A DNA stretch of 64,000 bases from positions 1-64,000 of the forward strand of contig NZ_JANUCJ010000003.1 of assembly GCF_024807615.1 (NCBI RefSeq), read 5' to 3'. The stretch comes from Tsukamurella ocularis. Its GTDB lineage: Bacteria; Actinomycetota; Actinomycetes; Mycobacteriales; Mycobacteriaceae. The position numbers and the translations under genes are program-made. The notes below the pieces were generated by a model, which worked only from the letters and a program-made list of their open reading frames with translations, was not told where the DNA came from and made no database searches. Of the stretch, positions 39,994 to 50,614 are shown in pieces. Each line of letters begins with the position of its first letter. The first letter of the stretch is position 1.

Positions 39994-40470
39994 ATGAGCA
40001 CCGGCGGCGTCCCCGCGTGGTGGCCCCACGGTCCGGTCCCAGAGGACTACTTCGACCGGACGACCGCTGCCGCGACGTACTCGCGCGAGAACCACCGCAC
40101 AACACGACATCACGTGGCACTCATCGAGAGGTACCTCAGGCCGGCCACTGCGGTCGAGGCCGCGCTCCTGGGTTGCCTCACGGCACTCCGCGACGGCGAG
40201 ATCACCGAGGAGTGGTGCGTCGGCGTGATCGACGCCGGCACCACCGGGGACCTGTTCCACGTCGTCTACCGCTGGCGGGACCGTCCCCTCACGCTGGGAT
40301 TCGCGACGGAGGCGACGATCTCACCGCTATACGGCACGCCGGATGATCCGGAGACCGTCGGGCGGGACGCCGCCGCGTTCTGCATCGGCGAGCCGCTCGG
40401 GACCGTCGCCAATCACCTCGTCCGCGACGAGAACGGCGTCCACTGGTGGGGAACTCCGCTGCCTACGTGA
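39994..40470 (+). CDS. Hypothetical protein, 158 aa
   Basis: A soluble protein with no recognised domain (TRHHVALIERYLRPATAVEA, then LFHVVYRWRDRPLTLGF). ATG at 39994 is preferred, but an in-frame GTG at 39934 is possible. Upstream, a 16-codon ORF (39930-39980) and a 6-codon ORF (39977-39997) form a chain of ATGA overlaps leading into this ATG, which could mean translation by reinitiation or be chance. Confidence 0.6.
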   Translation: MSTGGVPAWWPHGPVPEDYFDRTTAAATYSRENHRTTRHHVALIERYLRPATAVEAALLGCLTALRDGEITEEWCVGVIDAGTTGDLFHVVYRWRDRPLTLGFATEATISPLYGTPDDPETVGRDAAAFCIGEPLGTVANHLVRDENGVHWWGTPLPT

Positions 40471-40472
40471 GC

Positions 40473-40892
40473 TCAGCTCTGCGCCGGAAACCAGTCGACG
40501 GTGGCGAGCCATCGCCCATTCCAGATACTGCTCAACGCCAGGATCACCAGCGTTGCCGTCAGGAACCGCGCTTTTCCGAGTCGGCTGTATGCCCACCGCG
40601 CGAGGAAGACAGTCGCCACGGTGAGGATCACGGCCTCAGCCCAGGCGACGACCTCCACCGTGCCCGCCGTTCCGACGCGCATGAACCACAGAGCAGGTAG
40701 GAACAGGACGAACCCGACGACGAAGGCCACGATCGGGAGCGCTGCCAGAGCAGTCACGATGCTCGCCGCCCACCCTGCCACCTCGACGAGCCGATGCCGA
40801 CCGCCGGCCTTCGCCGCACCGACCGCATAGACGATCCACAACACCACCGCCACCGGGATGGCGAAGACCTGGACGTCGAAGATGTCCCACAT
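40473..40892 (-). CDS. Small integral membrane protein, 139 aa
   Basis: Four predicted membrane helices (FAIPVAVVLWIVYAVGA, AASIVTALAALPIVAFVVG, VVAWAEAVILTVATVFLA and a last one near residue 115). No family recognised. It begins 1 nt after the P-type ATPase stop, so it is probably cotranscribed with it, and it converges with the 158-aa gene 2 bp away. Confidence 0.65.
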   Translation of the reverse strand: MWDIFDVQVFAIPVAVVLWIVYAVGAAKAGGRHRLVEVAGWAASIVTALAALPIVAFVVGFVLFLPALWFMRVGTAGTVEVVAWAEAVILTVATVFLARWAYSRLGKARFLTATLVILALSSIWNGRWLATVDWFPAQS

Positions 40893-40893
40893 A

Positions 40894-43353
40894 TCAACGG
40901 CCGGTGCGCTCGAAGCTCGCGAACACGGACGGTGCGACCCGCCGGATTACCTCCACCATGACGATCGCCAGCGCGCCGAAGGCGAAGCCGGTGCCGACCA
41001 TCGCGGGATCGCTCACGTCGAGGAAGAACTTCTTCTGCGCCAGCGGGATCGAGAACAGCACCACGTAGAACGCAACCGACCCGCCGACCAGAAGGATCTT
41101 CCACCAGGTGTACGGCCGCGCGACGATCCCCAGGACCCACAGCGAGCCGACGAGCAGCGTGATCAGGGCCGCCGTCGAGGCCTGGATCTGCTCGACGCTC
41201 AGCGTCGCGGCCTTTCCGCCCAGCGCCGCGCCGGAGCCACCCGGATTCACCACGAGGTAGCACAGGAAGGTCGCGAGGCCGATCCCCACGCCCGACGGTG
41301 CCGCCAGCCGCAGCACCCGCCCGACGAACCCGGTCTTGGCGCGCTCGTTGTTGGGCGCCAGGGACATCACGAACGCGGGGATACCGATGGTGAACCAGGC
41401 CGCGATCGTCACGTGGATGGGCTGGAACGGGTAGGAGATCGGCGCGAAGCCGAGGATCTTGGCGCCCAGTCCTGCCAGGCCGACGAGCCACGCGAGCAGC
41501 ACCGCGTAGACGGTCTTGGTGAGGAAGAGGTTCGCGACGCGCTCGATGTTGCCGATCACGCGCCGCCCCTCCCCCACGACATAGGGCAGGGTGGCGAACT
41601 TGTTGTCCAGCAGCACGATCTGCGCGACCGACCGCGCGGCGGAGCTGCCCGAGCCCATCGCCACACCGATGTCGGAGTCCTTGAGCGCGAGAACGTCGTT
41701 CACGCCGTCGCCGGTCATGGCGACGGTGTCGCCGCGCGACTGCAGGGCCTTGACCATCGCCCGCTTCTGGTCGGGGCGCACGCGGCCGAAGGTCACGTTG
41801 TCGGTGACGACATCGCCCAGGTCGTCGTTGTCCGCCGGCAGCTTCCGCGCGTCGACCGACGAATCGGGCGAGCCGAGCCCCAGCGAATGCGCGACGGCCC
41901 CGACGGAGACGGCGTTGTCGCCGGAGATCACCTTCACGGCGACGCCCTGCGAATCGAAGAAGTCGAGGGTGTCGCGGGCATCAGCGCGCACTCGCTGCTC
42001 CAGCGCGATCAGCGCCCGCGGTACCAGGTTCCCCGGCGCCTCCAGCCCGTCGACCTCGGTATCCACCGGCACGTCGGTCGACGCCACGAGCAGGACCCGC
42101 AGCCCCGTCGAGCCGAGCTCGGTGGCGCGCCGCGCACCATCGGACTCGGGGTCGAGGAGGACGTCCGCGGCGCCGAGGATCCAGTTCCCCTGCGGCGCGG
42201 ATCCATCCGCGAGCGAGATCCCGGACCACTTCTTGGCGGAGCTGAAGGGCGCCACCGCGGCGGCGCGCCAGGCCGGCGCGTCGGGGTAGGCCTCGGCGAT
42301 GGCCTGCACGCTGGCGTTGGGCCGCGGGTCGAGCGCAGCGACAGCGGCGAGCGCGGTCTCGACGTCTCCGCGGTCCCCGTCGAGGACATCGAGCTCGGAG
42401 AGGCGCATGCCGTTCTCGGTGAGCGTGCCGGTCTTGTCGGCGCACACCACGTTCACGCGGGCCAGGCCCTCGATCGCGGGCAGCTCCTGCACGAGGCACT
42501 TGCGCTGCCCGAGACGCACCACGCCGACCGCGAAGGCGATCGAGGTCATCAGCACGAGCCCCTCGGGGACCATCGGCACGAGCGCCGCGACCATGCCCAG
42601 GATCGCCTGGTTGAGTTCCTGCTTCGAGATCACGAGCTGGTTGAAGACGGTGAGCACGCCTGCCGGAACCAGCAGCCAGGTGATCACCTGCAGGATCTTG
42701 TCGATGCCGGAGCGCAGCTCGGAGTTGACGAGGGTGAACTTGCTGGCCTCGTCGGCGAGCTTGGCGGCGTAGGCGTCGGCGCCGACCTTCGTCGCGCGGT
42801 ACGCGCCGGAGCCGGAGACCACGAAGCTGCCGGAGAAGATCTCGTCGCCCAGTTGCTTGTCGACGGGGTCGGCCTCGCCGGTGAGCAGGGATTCGTCGAC
42901 CTCGAGGGCTTCGAACTCGATCGTCTCGCCGTCGACCACGATCTGGTCGCCGGGCCCGATCTCGATGATGTCGTCGAGCACGACGTCCGACTGCCCGACC
43001 TCGGTCGCGACACCGTCGCGCCGCACCACCGGATGGGCCTGCCCGACGATGGCGAGCGAGTCCAGCGTCTTCTTGGCGCGCAGCTCCTGGATGATGCCGA
43101 TCCCGGAGTTGAAGACGATCAGCAGGCCGAACAACCCGTTGATGAGCGAGCCGGTGAACAGTACCAGCAGGAACAGCACCCCGAGCATCGCGTTGATGCG
43201 AGTGAAGACGTTGGCGCGGACGATGTCCCAGGCGCTCCTGCCCGACCGGTTGGGCAACGTGTTGACCCGGCCGTCGCGCACCCGCTCCGCGACCTGCGCC
43301 GCGGTGAGGCCGGACGCGGGGACGCCGGAAGTCGTGTCGGGAGCAGCTGTCAT
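40894..43353 (-). CDS. ctpE: P-type cation ATPase, CtpE-like
   Basis: 819 aa. All core motifs are present: the TGES-type loop LLTGEADP, the phosphorylation site [13 protein letters not shown], and the hinge [20 protein letters not shown]. Similarity to M. tuberculosis CtpE (Rv0908) extends over the whole length, for example [19 protein letters not shown] near the start and [19 protein letters not shown] near the end. CtpE has been linked to calcium uptake and envelope integrity; the ion here is inference. As in M. tuberculosis, an SRPBCC gene is nearby. Confidence 0.9.
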   Translation of the reverse strand: MTAAPDTTSGVPASGLTAAQVAERVRDGRVNTLPNRSGRSAWDIVRANVFTRINAMLGVLFLLVLFTGSLINGLFGLLIVFNSGIGIIQELRAKKTLDSLAIVGQAHPVVRRDGVATEVGQSDVVLDDIIEIGPGDQIVVDGETIEFEALEVDESLLTGEADPVDKQLGDEIFSGSFVVSGSGAYRATKVGADAYAAKLADEASKFTLVNSELRSGIDKILQVITWLLVPAGVLTVFNQLVISKQELNQAILGMVAALVPMVPEGLVLMTSIAFAVGVVRLGQRKCLVQELPAIEGLARVNVVCADKTGTLTENGMRLSELDVLDGDRGDVETALAAVAALDPRPNASVQAIAEAYPDAPAWRAAAVAPFSSAKKWSGISLADGSAPQGNWILGAADVLLDPESDGARRATELGSTGLRVLLVASTDVPVDTEVDGLEAPGNLVPRALIALEQRVRADARDTLDFFDSQGVAVKVISGDNAVSVGAVAHSLGLGSPDSSVDARKLPADNDDLGDVVTDNVTFGRVRPDQKRAMVKALQSRGDTVAMTGDGVNDVLALKDSDIGVAMGSGSSAARSVAQIVLLDNKFATLPYVVGEGRRVIGNIERVANLFLTKTVYAVLLAWLVGLAGLGAKILGFAPISYPFQPIHVTIAAWFTIGIPAFVMSLAPNNERAKTGFVGRVLRLAAPSGVGIGLATFLCYLVVNPGGSGAALGGKAATLSVEQIQASTAALITLLVGSLWVLGIVARPYTWWKILLVGGSVAFYVVLFSIPLAQKKFFLDVSDPAMVGTGFAFGALAIVMVEVIRRVAPSVFASFERTGR

Positions 43354-43507
43354 GACCGCGAGTCTAATGACGTCCCGTCTCTCACGGCCTGCGGTGCGGT
43401 CGTGTCAGCGCGGCACTGCGCGGCGCGGCGGGGCCCGGGGCGATCCCTGGCGCGAGGTGCCCGTGCTCGTCGCGCCGGATTTGCGATAGCGCCGTATTCT
43501 TCGGCGC

Positions 43508-43984
43508 ATGACCGCCTTCACTGTTGAGCGATCCACGGACATCGCCGCGCCCGCCGACACCGTCTACGGCCTTATCGCCGATTTCCACGAGTGGCGGCTG
43601 TGGTCGCCCTGGGAGGGCCTCGACCCGCACCTGCACCGCGAGTACACCGGGCCCTCGATCGGACCGGGCGCGAGTTACGCGTGGCGGGGCAACCGCAAGG
43701 CCGGGGCCGGCCGCATGACGATCTCCGGAGCGGAGCCGGGGCGCTCCGTCGACATCGACCTCGAGTTCCTCAAGCCCATGGCGTCGCACAACCGCGTGCG
43801 CTTCGACATCGTCCCCGCGGGCGACGGGGTGCGCGTCACGTGGACAATGACCGGCGAGACGACCGGCCTGATGTCGCTGATCGGAAAAGTCCTCCCCATG
43901 GACAAGTTCGCCGGGAAGGACTTCGAGAAGGGACTCGCGGCGCTCAAGGTCCGCTCCGAGAACACCGGCGCGGACGGGTCGTAG
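43508..43984 (+). CDS. SRPBCC-fold protein
   Basis: 158 aa, a START/polyketide-cyclase-like fold: FTVERSTDIAAPADTVYGLI, then DFHEWRLWSPWEG, then a long C-terminal helix. It binds hydrophobic ligands in related proteins; the ligand here is unknown. It diverges from ctpE across 154 bp. The same family lies two genes from ctpE in M. tuberculosis (Rv0910). Confidence 0.85.
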   Translation: MTAFTVERSTDIAAPADTVYGLIADFHEWRLWSPWEGLDPHLHREYTGPSIGPGASYAWRGNRKAGAGRMTISGAEPGRSVDIDLEFLKPMASHNRVRFDIVPAGDGVRVTWTMTGETTGLMSLIGKVLPMDKFAGKDFEKGLAALKVRSENTGADGS

Positions 43985-44127
43985 GCGCGGGCCGTCCGAC
44001 GGCCGGCCCACACCCTCCGGGGTGTGCGGCACGGCCGTACCTACGAATCCGGCGAATCGCCCCCGGGCGCAGCCCGTAGGTGGACAAGATGCACGCACAC
44101 CGCTCGCATCACCCGCTAGGAGTCGCC

Positions 44128-45651
44128 ATGCCTGCTCGTCCCGCCGTCGACCTCGGATCCTGGATCGCGCGCCGCGCCGCCGTGAGCGGGGATCGCCCCG
44201 CCGTCACCTACGGCGACGCGACGTGGAGCTACCGGGAGTTCGCCGATCGCGTCGACCGACTGGCCGCCGAACTCGTGGCAGGCGGGGTCTCGACCGGCGA
44301 CCGCGTGGGCTACGTAGGCTTCAACCATCCCGACTTTCTCACCACGATGTTCGCTGCCTCCCGCGCCGGCGCCGTCTTCGTGCCGCTGAACTTCCGCCTG
44401 ACCTCGGCGGAGCTGGAGTACATCCTCACCGACGCGGGCGTGCACACCCTGGTGGCCGACACCGACCGCGCCGCCGTCGTGGAGCCTGTCCGGGCCTCGT
44501 CGGGCCTGACGCGCGCGATCGCACTGGAGCCCGTCGACGGCTGGGAACAGTTCGACGCCCTCCTCGCCGCACGCGAGCCGATCGCAGAGCCGCAATCGCC
44601 CGCGGAGGACGACCTCGCGCTCATCATGTACACCTCCGGCACCACGGGCCGCCCCAAGGGGGCGATGCTCACGCACGGGAACATGTTCTGGAACAACATG
44701 AACGCGCTGCTGAGCCTCGACACCGTGTCGACCGACATCAGCCTCGTCGCCGCGCCGATGTTCCACATCGGCGGCCTCAACGTGACCACGTTGATCACCC
44801 TGCAGAAGGGCGGACAGCTGGTGATCCTGCCCGCCTTCGACCCCACGGCCGCGCTGCAACTCATCGAGAAGCACCGCGTCACCACGATGTTCGGCGTGCC
44901 GGCCATGTTCCTGTTCATGAGCCAGGTGCCGGCCTTCGAGACCGCCGATCTCTCCAGCGTCCGCCAGTTCACCTGCGGCGGCGCACCCGTCCCCGAGCCG
45001 CTCATCGCGCTCTACAACGGCCGGAGTATCCCCTTCTGCCAAGGCTACGGGCTCACCGAGACCGCGCCGCTCGCCCTGGTCATGGACGTCTACGACACCG
45101 CCCGCAAGATCGGCGCCGCCGGCCACCACATCCTGCCGCTGTCCGAGGTCGCGTTGCTCGGGCCCGACGGCGCCCCCGCCCCTGCCGGGGAGCGCGGCGA
45201 GGCCTGCGTGCGCGGCCCGCAGGTCACGCCCGGCTACTGGCGCAACCCCGACGCCACCGGCGCGGCGATCGACGCCGACGGCTGGTTCCACACCGGCGAC
45301 GTGGGTCAGCAGGACGAGGACGGCTACGTCACCGTCGTCGATCGCGTGAAAGACATGGTGATCACCGGCGGCGAGAACGTCTACCCCGCCGAGGTCGAAT
45401 CGGTCCTGTACCGGCACCCGTCGATCGCGGAGGTCGCGATCATCGGTACGCCGCACGAGAAGTGGGGCGAGGCCGTGACCGCGATCGTCGCACTCAAGCC
45501 GGAACAGTCCCTCACGTTGGAGGAGGTCCGCGAGTTCGCGAGGGACTCCCTCGCGCCGTACAAGCTGCCGCTGGCGCTGCACCTCGTCGACGCACTCCCC
45601 CGCAACCCCGCGGGCAAGGTCCTCAAGTTCAAGCTGCGCGAGCAGGTCTAG
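44128..45651 (+). CDS. Acyl-CoA synthetase (AMP-forming, FadD-like)
   Basis: 507 aa, an adenylate-forming enzyme that activates fatty or related acids to acyl-CoA. It has the AMP-binding P-loop IMYTSGTTGRPKGAMLTHGN (about residue 170), GYGLTETAPL, GWFHTGDVG, and the C-terminal catalytic Lys in NPAGKVLKFKLRE. ATG at 44128 has a TAGGAG ribosome site 7 nt upstream and gives MPARPAVDLGSW; a longer start at 44080 lacks one. The substrate cannot be told. Confidence 0.92.
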   Translation: MPARPAVDLGSWIARRAAVSGDRPAVTYGDATWSYREFADRVDRLAAELVAGGVSTGDRVGYVGFNHPDFLTTMFAASRAGAVFVPLNFRLTSAELEYILTDAGVHTLVADTDRAAVVEPVRASSGLTRAIALEPVDGWEQFDALLAAREPIAEPQSPAEDDLALIMYTSGTTGRPKGAMLTHGNMFWNNMNALLSLDTVSTDISLVAAPMFHIGGLNVTTLITLQKGGQLVILPAFDPTAALQLIEKHRVTTMFGVPAMFLFMSQVPAFETADLSSVRQFTCGGAPVPEPLIALYNGRSIPFCQGYGLTETAPLALVMDVYDTARKIGAAGHHILPLSEVALLGPDGAPAPAGERGEACVRGPQVTPGYWRNPDATGAAIDADGWFHTGDVGQQDEDGYVTVVDRVKDMVITGGENVYPAEVESVLYRHPSIAEVAIIGTPHEKWGEAVTAIVALKPEQSLTLEEVREFARDSLAPYKLPLALHLVDALPRNPAGKVLKFKLREQV

Positions 45652-45674
45652 TCCACGGCCGCTCGGCCACGGAC

Positions 45675-45890
45675 CTACAGTCCGTCGTGGGGCGGGCGCT
45701 GCTGGTGCAGCGCTGGACCGGGCAGCCCCGGCCCCTGCTGCCCGTACGGTCCCGGAGAGTACGGCGGCGGGGGCGGCGGCTGCTTCGACCGGGTCACCGC
45801 CCTGACGATGAGCACAACTGCGGCGATGATCGACGCCAGCACCACGGCCGCGATGAGCAGGAAGATGATCGAGGCGTGCATGATTGCCAT
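45675..45890 (-). CDS. Small membrane protein with Pro-rich tail
   Basis: 71 aa. One membrane helix (about residues 7-30, IIFLLIAAVVLASIIAAVVL) followed by a Pro/Gly/Gln-rich cytoplasmic or periplasmic tail (QPPPPPPYSPGPYGQQG). ATG at 45890 has a GAGGGG ribosome site. Function unknown. Confidence 0.6.
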   Translation of the reverse strand: MAIMHASIIFLLIAAVVLASIIAAVVLIVRAVTRSKQPPPPPPYSPGPYGQQGPGLPGPALHQQRPPHDGL

Positions 45891-45972
45891 GCCCCTCAGC
45901 CTGCCAGGATGTCCGGTCGGCACACGAGGCGTTCCGCGGACGCCGTGCTCGCTCGCGCCCGCCGGGCCGTGG

Positions 45973-48606
45973 TCAGCCGAGCGCGACCTCGGTGACGCCG
46001 TCGCGGCCGCGGAGGGCGTCGAACCGGCCGGGGACGCAGCTGAAGACGATCACCTGCGCGCCGCGGCCGGCCTCGACGAGGGCATCTGCCATCGCACCGA
46101 GGCGCGTCGGGTCGCTGTGGCCGAGGGCGTCGTCGAAGATGACGGGCGCGCCGTCGGCACCGTCGACCAGACGGGCGCAGGCGAGCCGGCTGAGCACGCC
46201 GAGCTGCTCCTGCGCGCCGCCGGACAGGGAGTCGAAGGGCACGGTGACCCCGTCGACGGTACGCGAGGCGATGGTCAGGTCGTCTCCGACGGTGATGGTG
46301 AGCGGATCGCCGAAGACGGTGCGGCCCAGCTCCTCCAGCGCCCGCTGATAGGGCGCCTGCACCCGCGCGCGGCGCGCGGCGCGATGCGCCGTGAGGGTCT
46401 CGTGCAGTAGCGACGCCGCACGGGCGCGCTCCTCCACCGATGTGAGACCGCGCTCGGCGTGCACGTGCTCCGCCTCGGCGGCGTCGAGCCGGTCGCGGCG
46501 ACCGTCGGCCTGGAACAGGTGCAGTTGGCCGTTCAGGCCGGCGAGTTCCTCTCTCGCCGACGCCTCCGCGGCGCGGGCCCGCTCGTCCTGCGCGCGGGCG
46601 GCGGCGAACCTGGCGGCGAAACCGGCGACGTCGGCCTCCCGGGCGGCGGCCTCGTGCGCGGCCACCTCTGCCGTGGCGGCCTCGCGGGCGGCGACGGCGG
46701 CGTCCGCGGCAGTGCCCACGGCGTCGTCGGCGGCCTCCGCCCGGGCGCGCTCCAGTTCCGCGGTCAGCTCCGAGGCCTGCTGGTCGAAATGCTGCAACCG
46801 GTCCGCGGCGACCTGCGCGTCGGTGGACGCGCGGTGCAGTTCCTGCTGCTTCTGCCCCAGCTGCTCGCGGGTCTGTCGCTCCTCGCCGCGCGAGGCCACC
46901 TCGGCCTGCGTGGCGTCCATGAGGTTCGCCTTGGCCCGCTCCGGGTCGACGGCCAGGAGCTCCGGGTCGACCGCGGTCTCGAGCGCGACGATCCGCTCCG
47001 CCGACTCCTCCGCCAGCTGTCGCAGCTCGGCGAGGGTGTTGTCGCCGAGGGCGTGCGCGAGGGCGATCCGCGCCTCCTGCAGCTCGATCTCGACGGCGTC
47101 GCGCTGCTCGTGCAGCTCACGGGCCGCCGCGACGTCCTCCGCGCCGGCATCGCGGCAGGCGGCCAGCAGCGCGGTGTGCGCGGCCTTCACCTCGGCCGCG
47201 GCGTCGGCGCTCTCGCCGCGCTGCACGACCTCGATCCGGACGGCGCCGGGCACGTCGATCACGGTGCCGTTCCCCGCGACGACCTCGACCGGTTCCTCGC
47301 CGATGTGGCGCCCGTCGACGAGCACGTCGGAGAAGCCGAGCCGTTCGAGCTTGAGCGTGGCTGCGAGCGCGGAGAACCGGGCCTGCGCCTTCTCGTACCG
47401 CTGCTCGGCGACCGCGATGGTCTGCAGGGCGCGGCGATCGATGGGACTGGCGGCGAGGCGGTTCCGGGCGTCCTCCACGTCCTTGCCGAGCAGTTGTGCC
47501 TGCTCGATCCGCCTCACGATGCGCTGATACTCCATGGACTCGCGGGCGTAGTCGACGGCGTACTGCGCCTGCGACTTCCGCTCCCGCCGGTCGGCGGAGA
47601 CCGCCGACAGCTCATGCACCGTGGTCTCGAGCCACGAGGCCTCCGCCGCGAGTACCTCGCGGTCGGCCAGCGCCCGATCGCGCTGCACCCGCACCTGCGC
47701 GGTCCGCTCGACGGCGAGGGCCTGCCGGTCGACGAGTCGCCGGCGACGGTTGGCGGCGTCACCCGCGTGCTGCTCGCGCAGCGCCGCCGCTTCGAGCACG
47801 GCGCGGGACTGCGCCAGCCGCGACTGCAGCGCGCCGATCCGTTCCTGGTCGGCGCTCAGGGCCTCCAGGGCGGTGGCGGCGGCGGAACGTCGGTCCACGA
47901 GCGCCGCGAGGCGCGCGGAGGCGAGGGCGTGCTGCTCGACGACCCGGTCGACCTCGCGGAGCGCCGCCTCCGCCGACTCGAGCGAGGCACGCGTGGCGGC
48001 CTCGCGGGTGCGGGCCGCGGCGAGTTCGCCGGTGGGCCGCCCCGTGGGGGTGAAGTAGCGGGCGCGCTCGGCGGCGACCGCCTCGGCGAGCCGCTCGGCG
48101 CCCGGCTCGTCCTCCCCCGCGCCGCCGGACGCCGAGTCGAGGGCCTTCGCGAAGGCGGCGCTGTCCCGCAGGGACGGCTGGCCCGGGCCGGGGCCCTGCA
48201 ACACCGTGAGCGCGGCGAGCAGGTCACCGTCGACGTGCGTGGCCATCTGCTCCGCCACCCACGACTCGGCGCTGCCGCCGGTGAGTTGCAGCGGCGTCGG
48301 CTCCAGCACCGTGAGCACGGTGCCGGGCCGGCGGTGGTACTGCTTGGCGTAGACGAAGCGGTACGGGCCGACGGTCAGCTCGGCCTCGACGAACGGGCCG
48401 GCGTCGCGGTGCGCGGGACACACGGCCTCCACCCGCTGCGACTTGGACGTCGCCTTGACCTCCAGAAGCAGCTGCAGCGCCTCGACCATCGAGGACTTGC
48501 CCGCCTCATTGGGGCCGTGCAGCAGGGTGACGCCGGTGTCGGCGAAGGCGATCTCGCGCTCGGTGACGCCGCGGAAGTCCTTGACCGCCAGGCGGTGCAG
48601 TCTCAC
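45973..48606 (-). CDS. SbcC/Rad50-like AAA ATPase
   Basis: 877 aa. The N-terminal ABC-type ATPase half has Walker A LLHGPNEAGKSSM (about residue 30). A long Ala/Arg/Glu-rich coiled coil follows, interrupted by a small globular part (about 435-480). The C-terminal half carries the signature LSGGAQEQLG and Walker B PVIFDDALGHSD. Length and layout match M. tuberculosis Rv1278, partner of the Rv1277 nuclease. The zinc-hook CxxC of true SbcC is not visible. GTG at 48606 overlaps the nuclease gene by 4 nt. Likely acts on DNA ends with its partner. Confidence 0.88.
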   Translation of the reverse strand: MRLHRLAVKDFRGVTEREIAFADTGVTLLHGPNEAGKSSMVEALQLLLEVKATSKSQRVEAVCPAHRDAGPFVEAELTVGPYRFVYAKQYHRRPGTVLTVLEPTPLQLTGGSAESWVAEQMATHVDGDLLAALTVLQGPGPGQPSLRDSAAFAKALDSASGGAGEDEPGAERLAEAVAAERARYFTPTGRPTGELAAARTREAATRASLESAEAALREVDRVVEQHALASARLAALVDRRSAAATALEALSADQERIGALQSRLAQSRAVLEAAALREQHAGDAANRRRRLVDRQALAVERTAQVRVQRDRALADREVLAAEASWLETTVHELSAVSADRRERKSQAQYAVDYARESMEYQRIVRRIEQAQLLGKDVEDARNRLAASPIDRRALQTIAVAEQRYEKAQARFSALAATLKLERLGFSDVLVDGRHIGEEPVEVVAGNGTVIDVPGAVRIEVVQRGESADAAAEVKAAHTALLAACRDAGAEDVAAARELHEQRDAVEIELQEARIALAHALGDNTLAELRQLAEESAERIVALETAVDPELLAVDPERAKANLMDATQAEVASRGEERQTREQLGQKQQELHRASTDAQVAADRLQHFDQQASELTAELERARAEAADDAVGTAADAAVAAREAATAEVAAHEAAAREADVAGFAARFAAARAQDERARAAEASAREELAGLNGQLHLFQADGRRDRLDAAEAEHVHAERGLTSVEERARAASLLHETLTAHRAARRARVQAPYQRALEELGRTVFGDPLTITVGDDLTIASRTVDGVTVPFDSLSGGAQEQLGVLSRLACARLVDGADGAPVIFDDALGHSDPTRLGAMADALVEAGRGAQVIVFSCVPGRFDALRGRDGVTEVALG

Positions 48607-49748
48607 GCGCCCACCTCCTGGCGGGTCAGGCGGTAGAGCAGCGAGAGGGCGCCGGAGGCGTCCGCCGCCCGCTCCCCGCCGCTGCGCGCGACGCCGAGCA
48701 GCTCCTGCGCGGCGTCGGCGGCCGGGCCGGTGAGCTCGAGCGCGTCCAGCTCCTCCTCGCCCGGGAGCACTGCGAGGTCCGTCTTGCGCTCCCACAACTC
48801 GACGGCCGCGAATCGCGCCCGCAGGGCCTCGATCTCGGTGTCCAGCCGGGCCTTCGCCGCCAGCCCGACGGTGCCGGTGAAGCCGACCTTCACCACGGTG
48901 CGGTCCTTGTCCGGCAGCGCCGCGAGCGCGCCGACGGCCGCGTCCACGTCGCGCTCGGCCGTGAGCGGGAACTCGCGAGAGGCGAAGCGCCAGGTGCCGA
49001 CCCGCGCCGGCTCGACCCGCGCCGGGCCCGACTCGGGGACGTCGACGACCAGGACGGAGCCCGAGCCCGTCTCCTTGTGATCGAAGTTGGTGACCTCGGG
49101 GGCGCCCGAGTACCAAACGCCCGAGACGACCTCGGTGACCGAATGCCGGTCCCCGAGCGCGACGTAGCGCAGCTCGCCCGTGGCGATCCGCTCCGACAGG
49201 GCAGCGACGTCGATGAGGCGCTGGTCCCGGGCTCCGACGGGAAGGGTGCCGCCGTGCCCGACGGCGACGCGGATCACGTCGGCGGCCGGCGGGGCGGCCG
49301 CGGCGACGGCCTCGGTGAGCGGATCCCCGGCGGGATGTTTGGAGAACCACGGCGCGGCCAGCAGTTCAACGCCCGGGCGCACCTCGTGAATCCCTGGAGT
49401 GTCGAGCACGACGACGTTGGCCGGCCGGTGGCGTGCGAAGACCTCCGAGGTGTAGATCGACGCCGCGTCCAGCGGGTCGTGATTGCCGGGCAGCAGGTAG
49501 ACGGGGCGGCCGATCGCGGCGATCCGGTCGAGGCTGCGCGCGACGACGGCGGGGGCGAGCCGATTGTCCTCGAACACGTCACCGCAGACGACGACGAACT
49601 CCGCGTCGCGCTGCGCGGCGACCGCCCCGAGGCGGGAGATCGAATCCAACCGGGCGTCGGTGAACCGGGCCTGCGCGTCCGCGTCGAGGAAGTGCCGGGT
49701 CATCCCCAGCTGCCAGTCCGCCGTGTGCAGAAATCGCATGCCCGTCAC
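48603..49748 (-). CDS. SbcD/Mre11-like metallophosphoesterase
   Basis: A 381-aa nuclease-type calcineurin-fold protein. The metal-binding motifs occur in order: FLHTADWQLG (about residue 5), VVCGDVFEDN, YLLPGNHDP, VAVGHGG and LGDRHS. It matches Rv1277 of M. tuberculosis and is probably an exo/endonuclease working with the adjacent ATPase. It overlaps both neighbours by 4 nt. Confidence 0.88.
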   Translation of the reverse strand: MTGMRFLHTADWQLGMTRHFLDADAQARFTDARLDSISRLGAVAAQRDAEFVVVCGDVFEDNRLAPAVVARSLDRIAAIGRPVYLLPGNHDPLDAASIYTSEVFARHRPANVVVLDTPGIHEVRPGVELLAAPWFSKHPAGDPLTEAVAAAAPPAADVIRVAVGHGGTLPVGARDQRLIDVAALSERIATGELRYVALGDRHSVTEVVSGVWYSGAPEVTNFDHKETGSGSVLVVDVPESGPARVEPARVGTWRFASREFPLTAERDVDAAVGALAALPDKDRTVVKVGFTGTVGLAAKARLDTEIEALRARFAAVELWERKTDLAVLPGEEELDALELTGPAADAAQELLGVARSGGERAADASGALSLLYRLTRQEVGA

Positions 49749-50614
49749 CCCCTCATCGGTCGCCCCTCAGGGTAATGACCCCGACCGACAGGTTCCGTCA
49801 CCGACGCGGCCCCGCCGCGTCGACGCGGGTCGCGGAGGCGGTCGTAGAGCTCCGCGAGCTCGTCCTGCGCCTCGGCGACGTCGGCGGGCTTCGTCCCGGT
49901 GCGACGCAGCGCCATGCGCAGCAGTGCCGGATCGAGCAGCGACATCGCGTCGATCGGGGACGGCTCGGGGAGGGCCGGAAGCTCGTAGCCCTCGCCGAAG
50001 AAGGCCGCGGCACCCGCGTCCCAGGCCTCGCTTGCCCACGGCGAGCCGGCACCGTCGGCGTCGGGGCCCGACGGTGCCGGCCCCTCCCGCTCCGCGGTAC
50101 TGACGCGGGCCAGCAGGCCGGCGAGCGGGACGCCGGCGAAGTCGAGGACCAGCGACGGGTCGGCGTCGGCCGCCGCGCAGAACTCGTAGGTCACGGCGAG
50201 GGCGTGGACGCAGGCGCCGGAGTCGTCGGGGCAGGCGCAGTCGACGATCACGTCGGACGCGGTCTCGGGCAGCACCAGCTCCCCCAGCGTGCGCCCCAGC
50301 TCGCCCCGCGTCACGCCGAGCAGTTCCGCCGCTGCGCCCTGCCCCACCAGCAGCGAGACGACCGCGGCCGCGTCCCCGGGCACCCGGGCCAGCGCTACGC
50401 CGAACGGATCGAGCTGGCTGCCCTGCACCGTCGCGGTGATCGACGCGGGCACCACGGCCAGCGAGTACACCTGGTGCTCCTGGTAGAGCCGTCGCGCGTA
50501 CTGGATCTTGCGTCGCTCCGTGACCTCCTCACGCTGCTGGATGAGCCGCCGGCTGAACCACGTCGCACCCATGGGCCGCGCGGTGTCGCGCGCCTTTCTC
50601 GGCGATCGCGCCAT
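49745..50614 (-). CDS. SWIM zinc-finger protein
   Basis: 289 aa. The SWIM motif CxCx(n)CxH is at about residues 127-138 (IVDCACPDDSGACVHALAV); a conserved N-terminal part begins TWFSRRLIQQREE. SWIM proteins bind DNA or proteins. In many bacteria they are encoded next to SNF2 helicases, as here: its ATG abuts the helicase stop (TAG-ATG). It overlaps the nuclease gene by 4 nt. Confidence 0.85.
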   Translation of the reverse strand: MARSPRKARDTARPMGATWFSRRLIQQREEVTERRKIQYARRLYQEHQVYSLAVVPASITATVQGSQLDPFGVALARVPGDAAAVVSLLVGQGAAAELLGVTRGELGRTLGELVLPETASDVIVDCACPDDSGACVHALAVTYEFCAAADADPSLVLDFAGVPLAGLLARVSTAEREGPAPSGPDADGAGSPWASEAWDAGAAAFFGEGYELPALPEPSPIDAMSLLDPALLRMALRRTGTKPADVAEAQDELAELYDRLRDPRRRGGAASVTEPVGRGHYPEGRPMRG

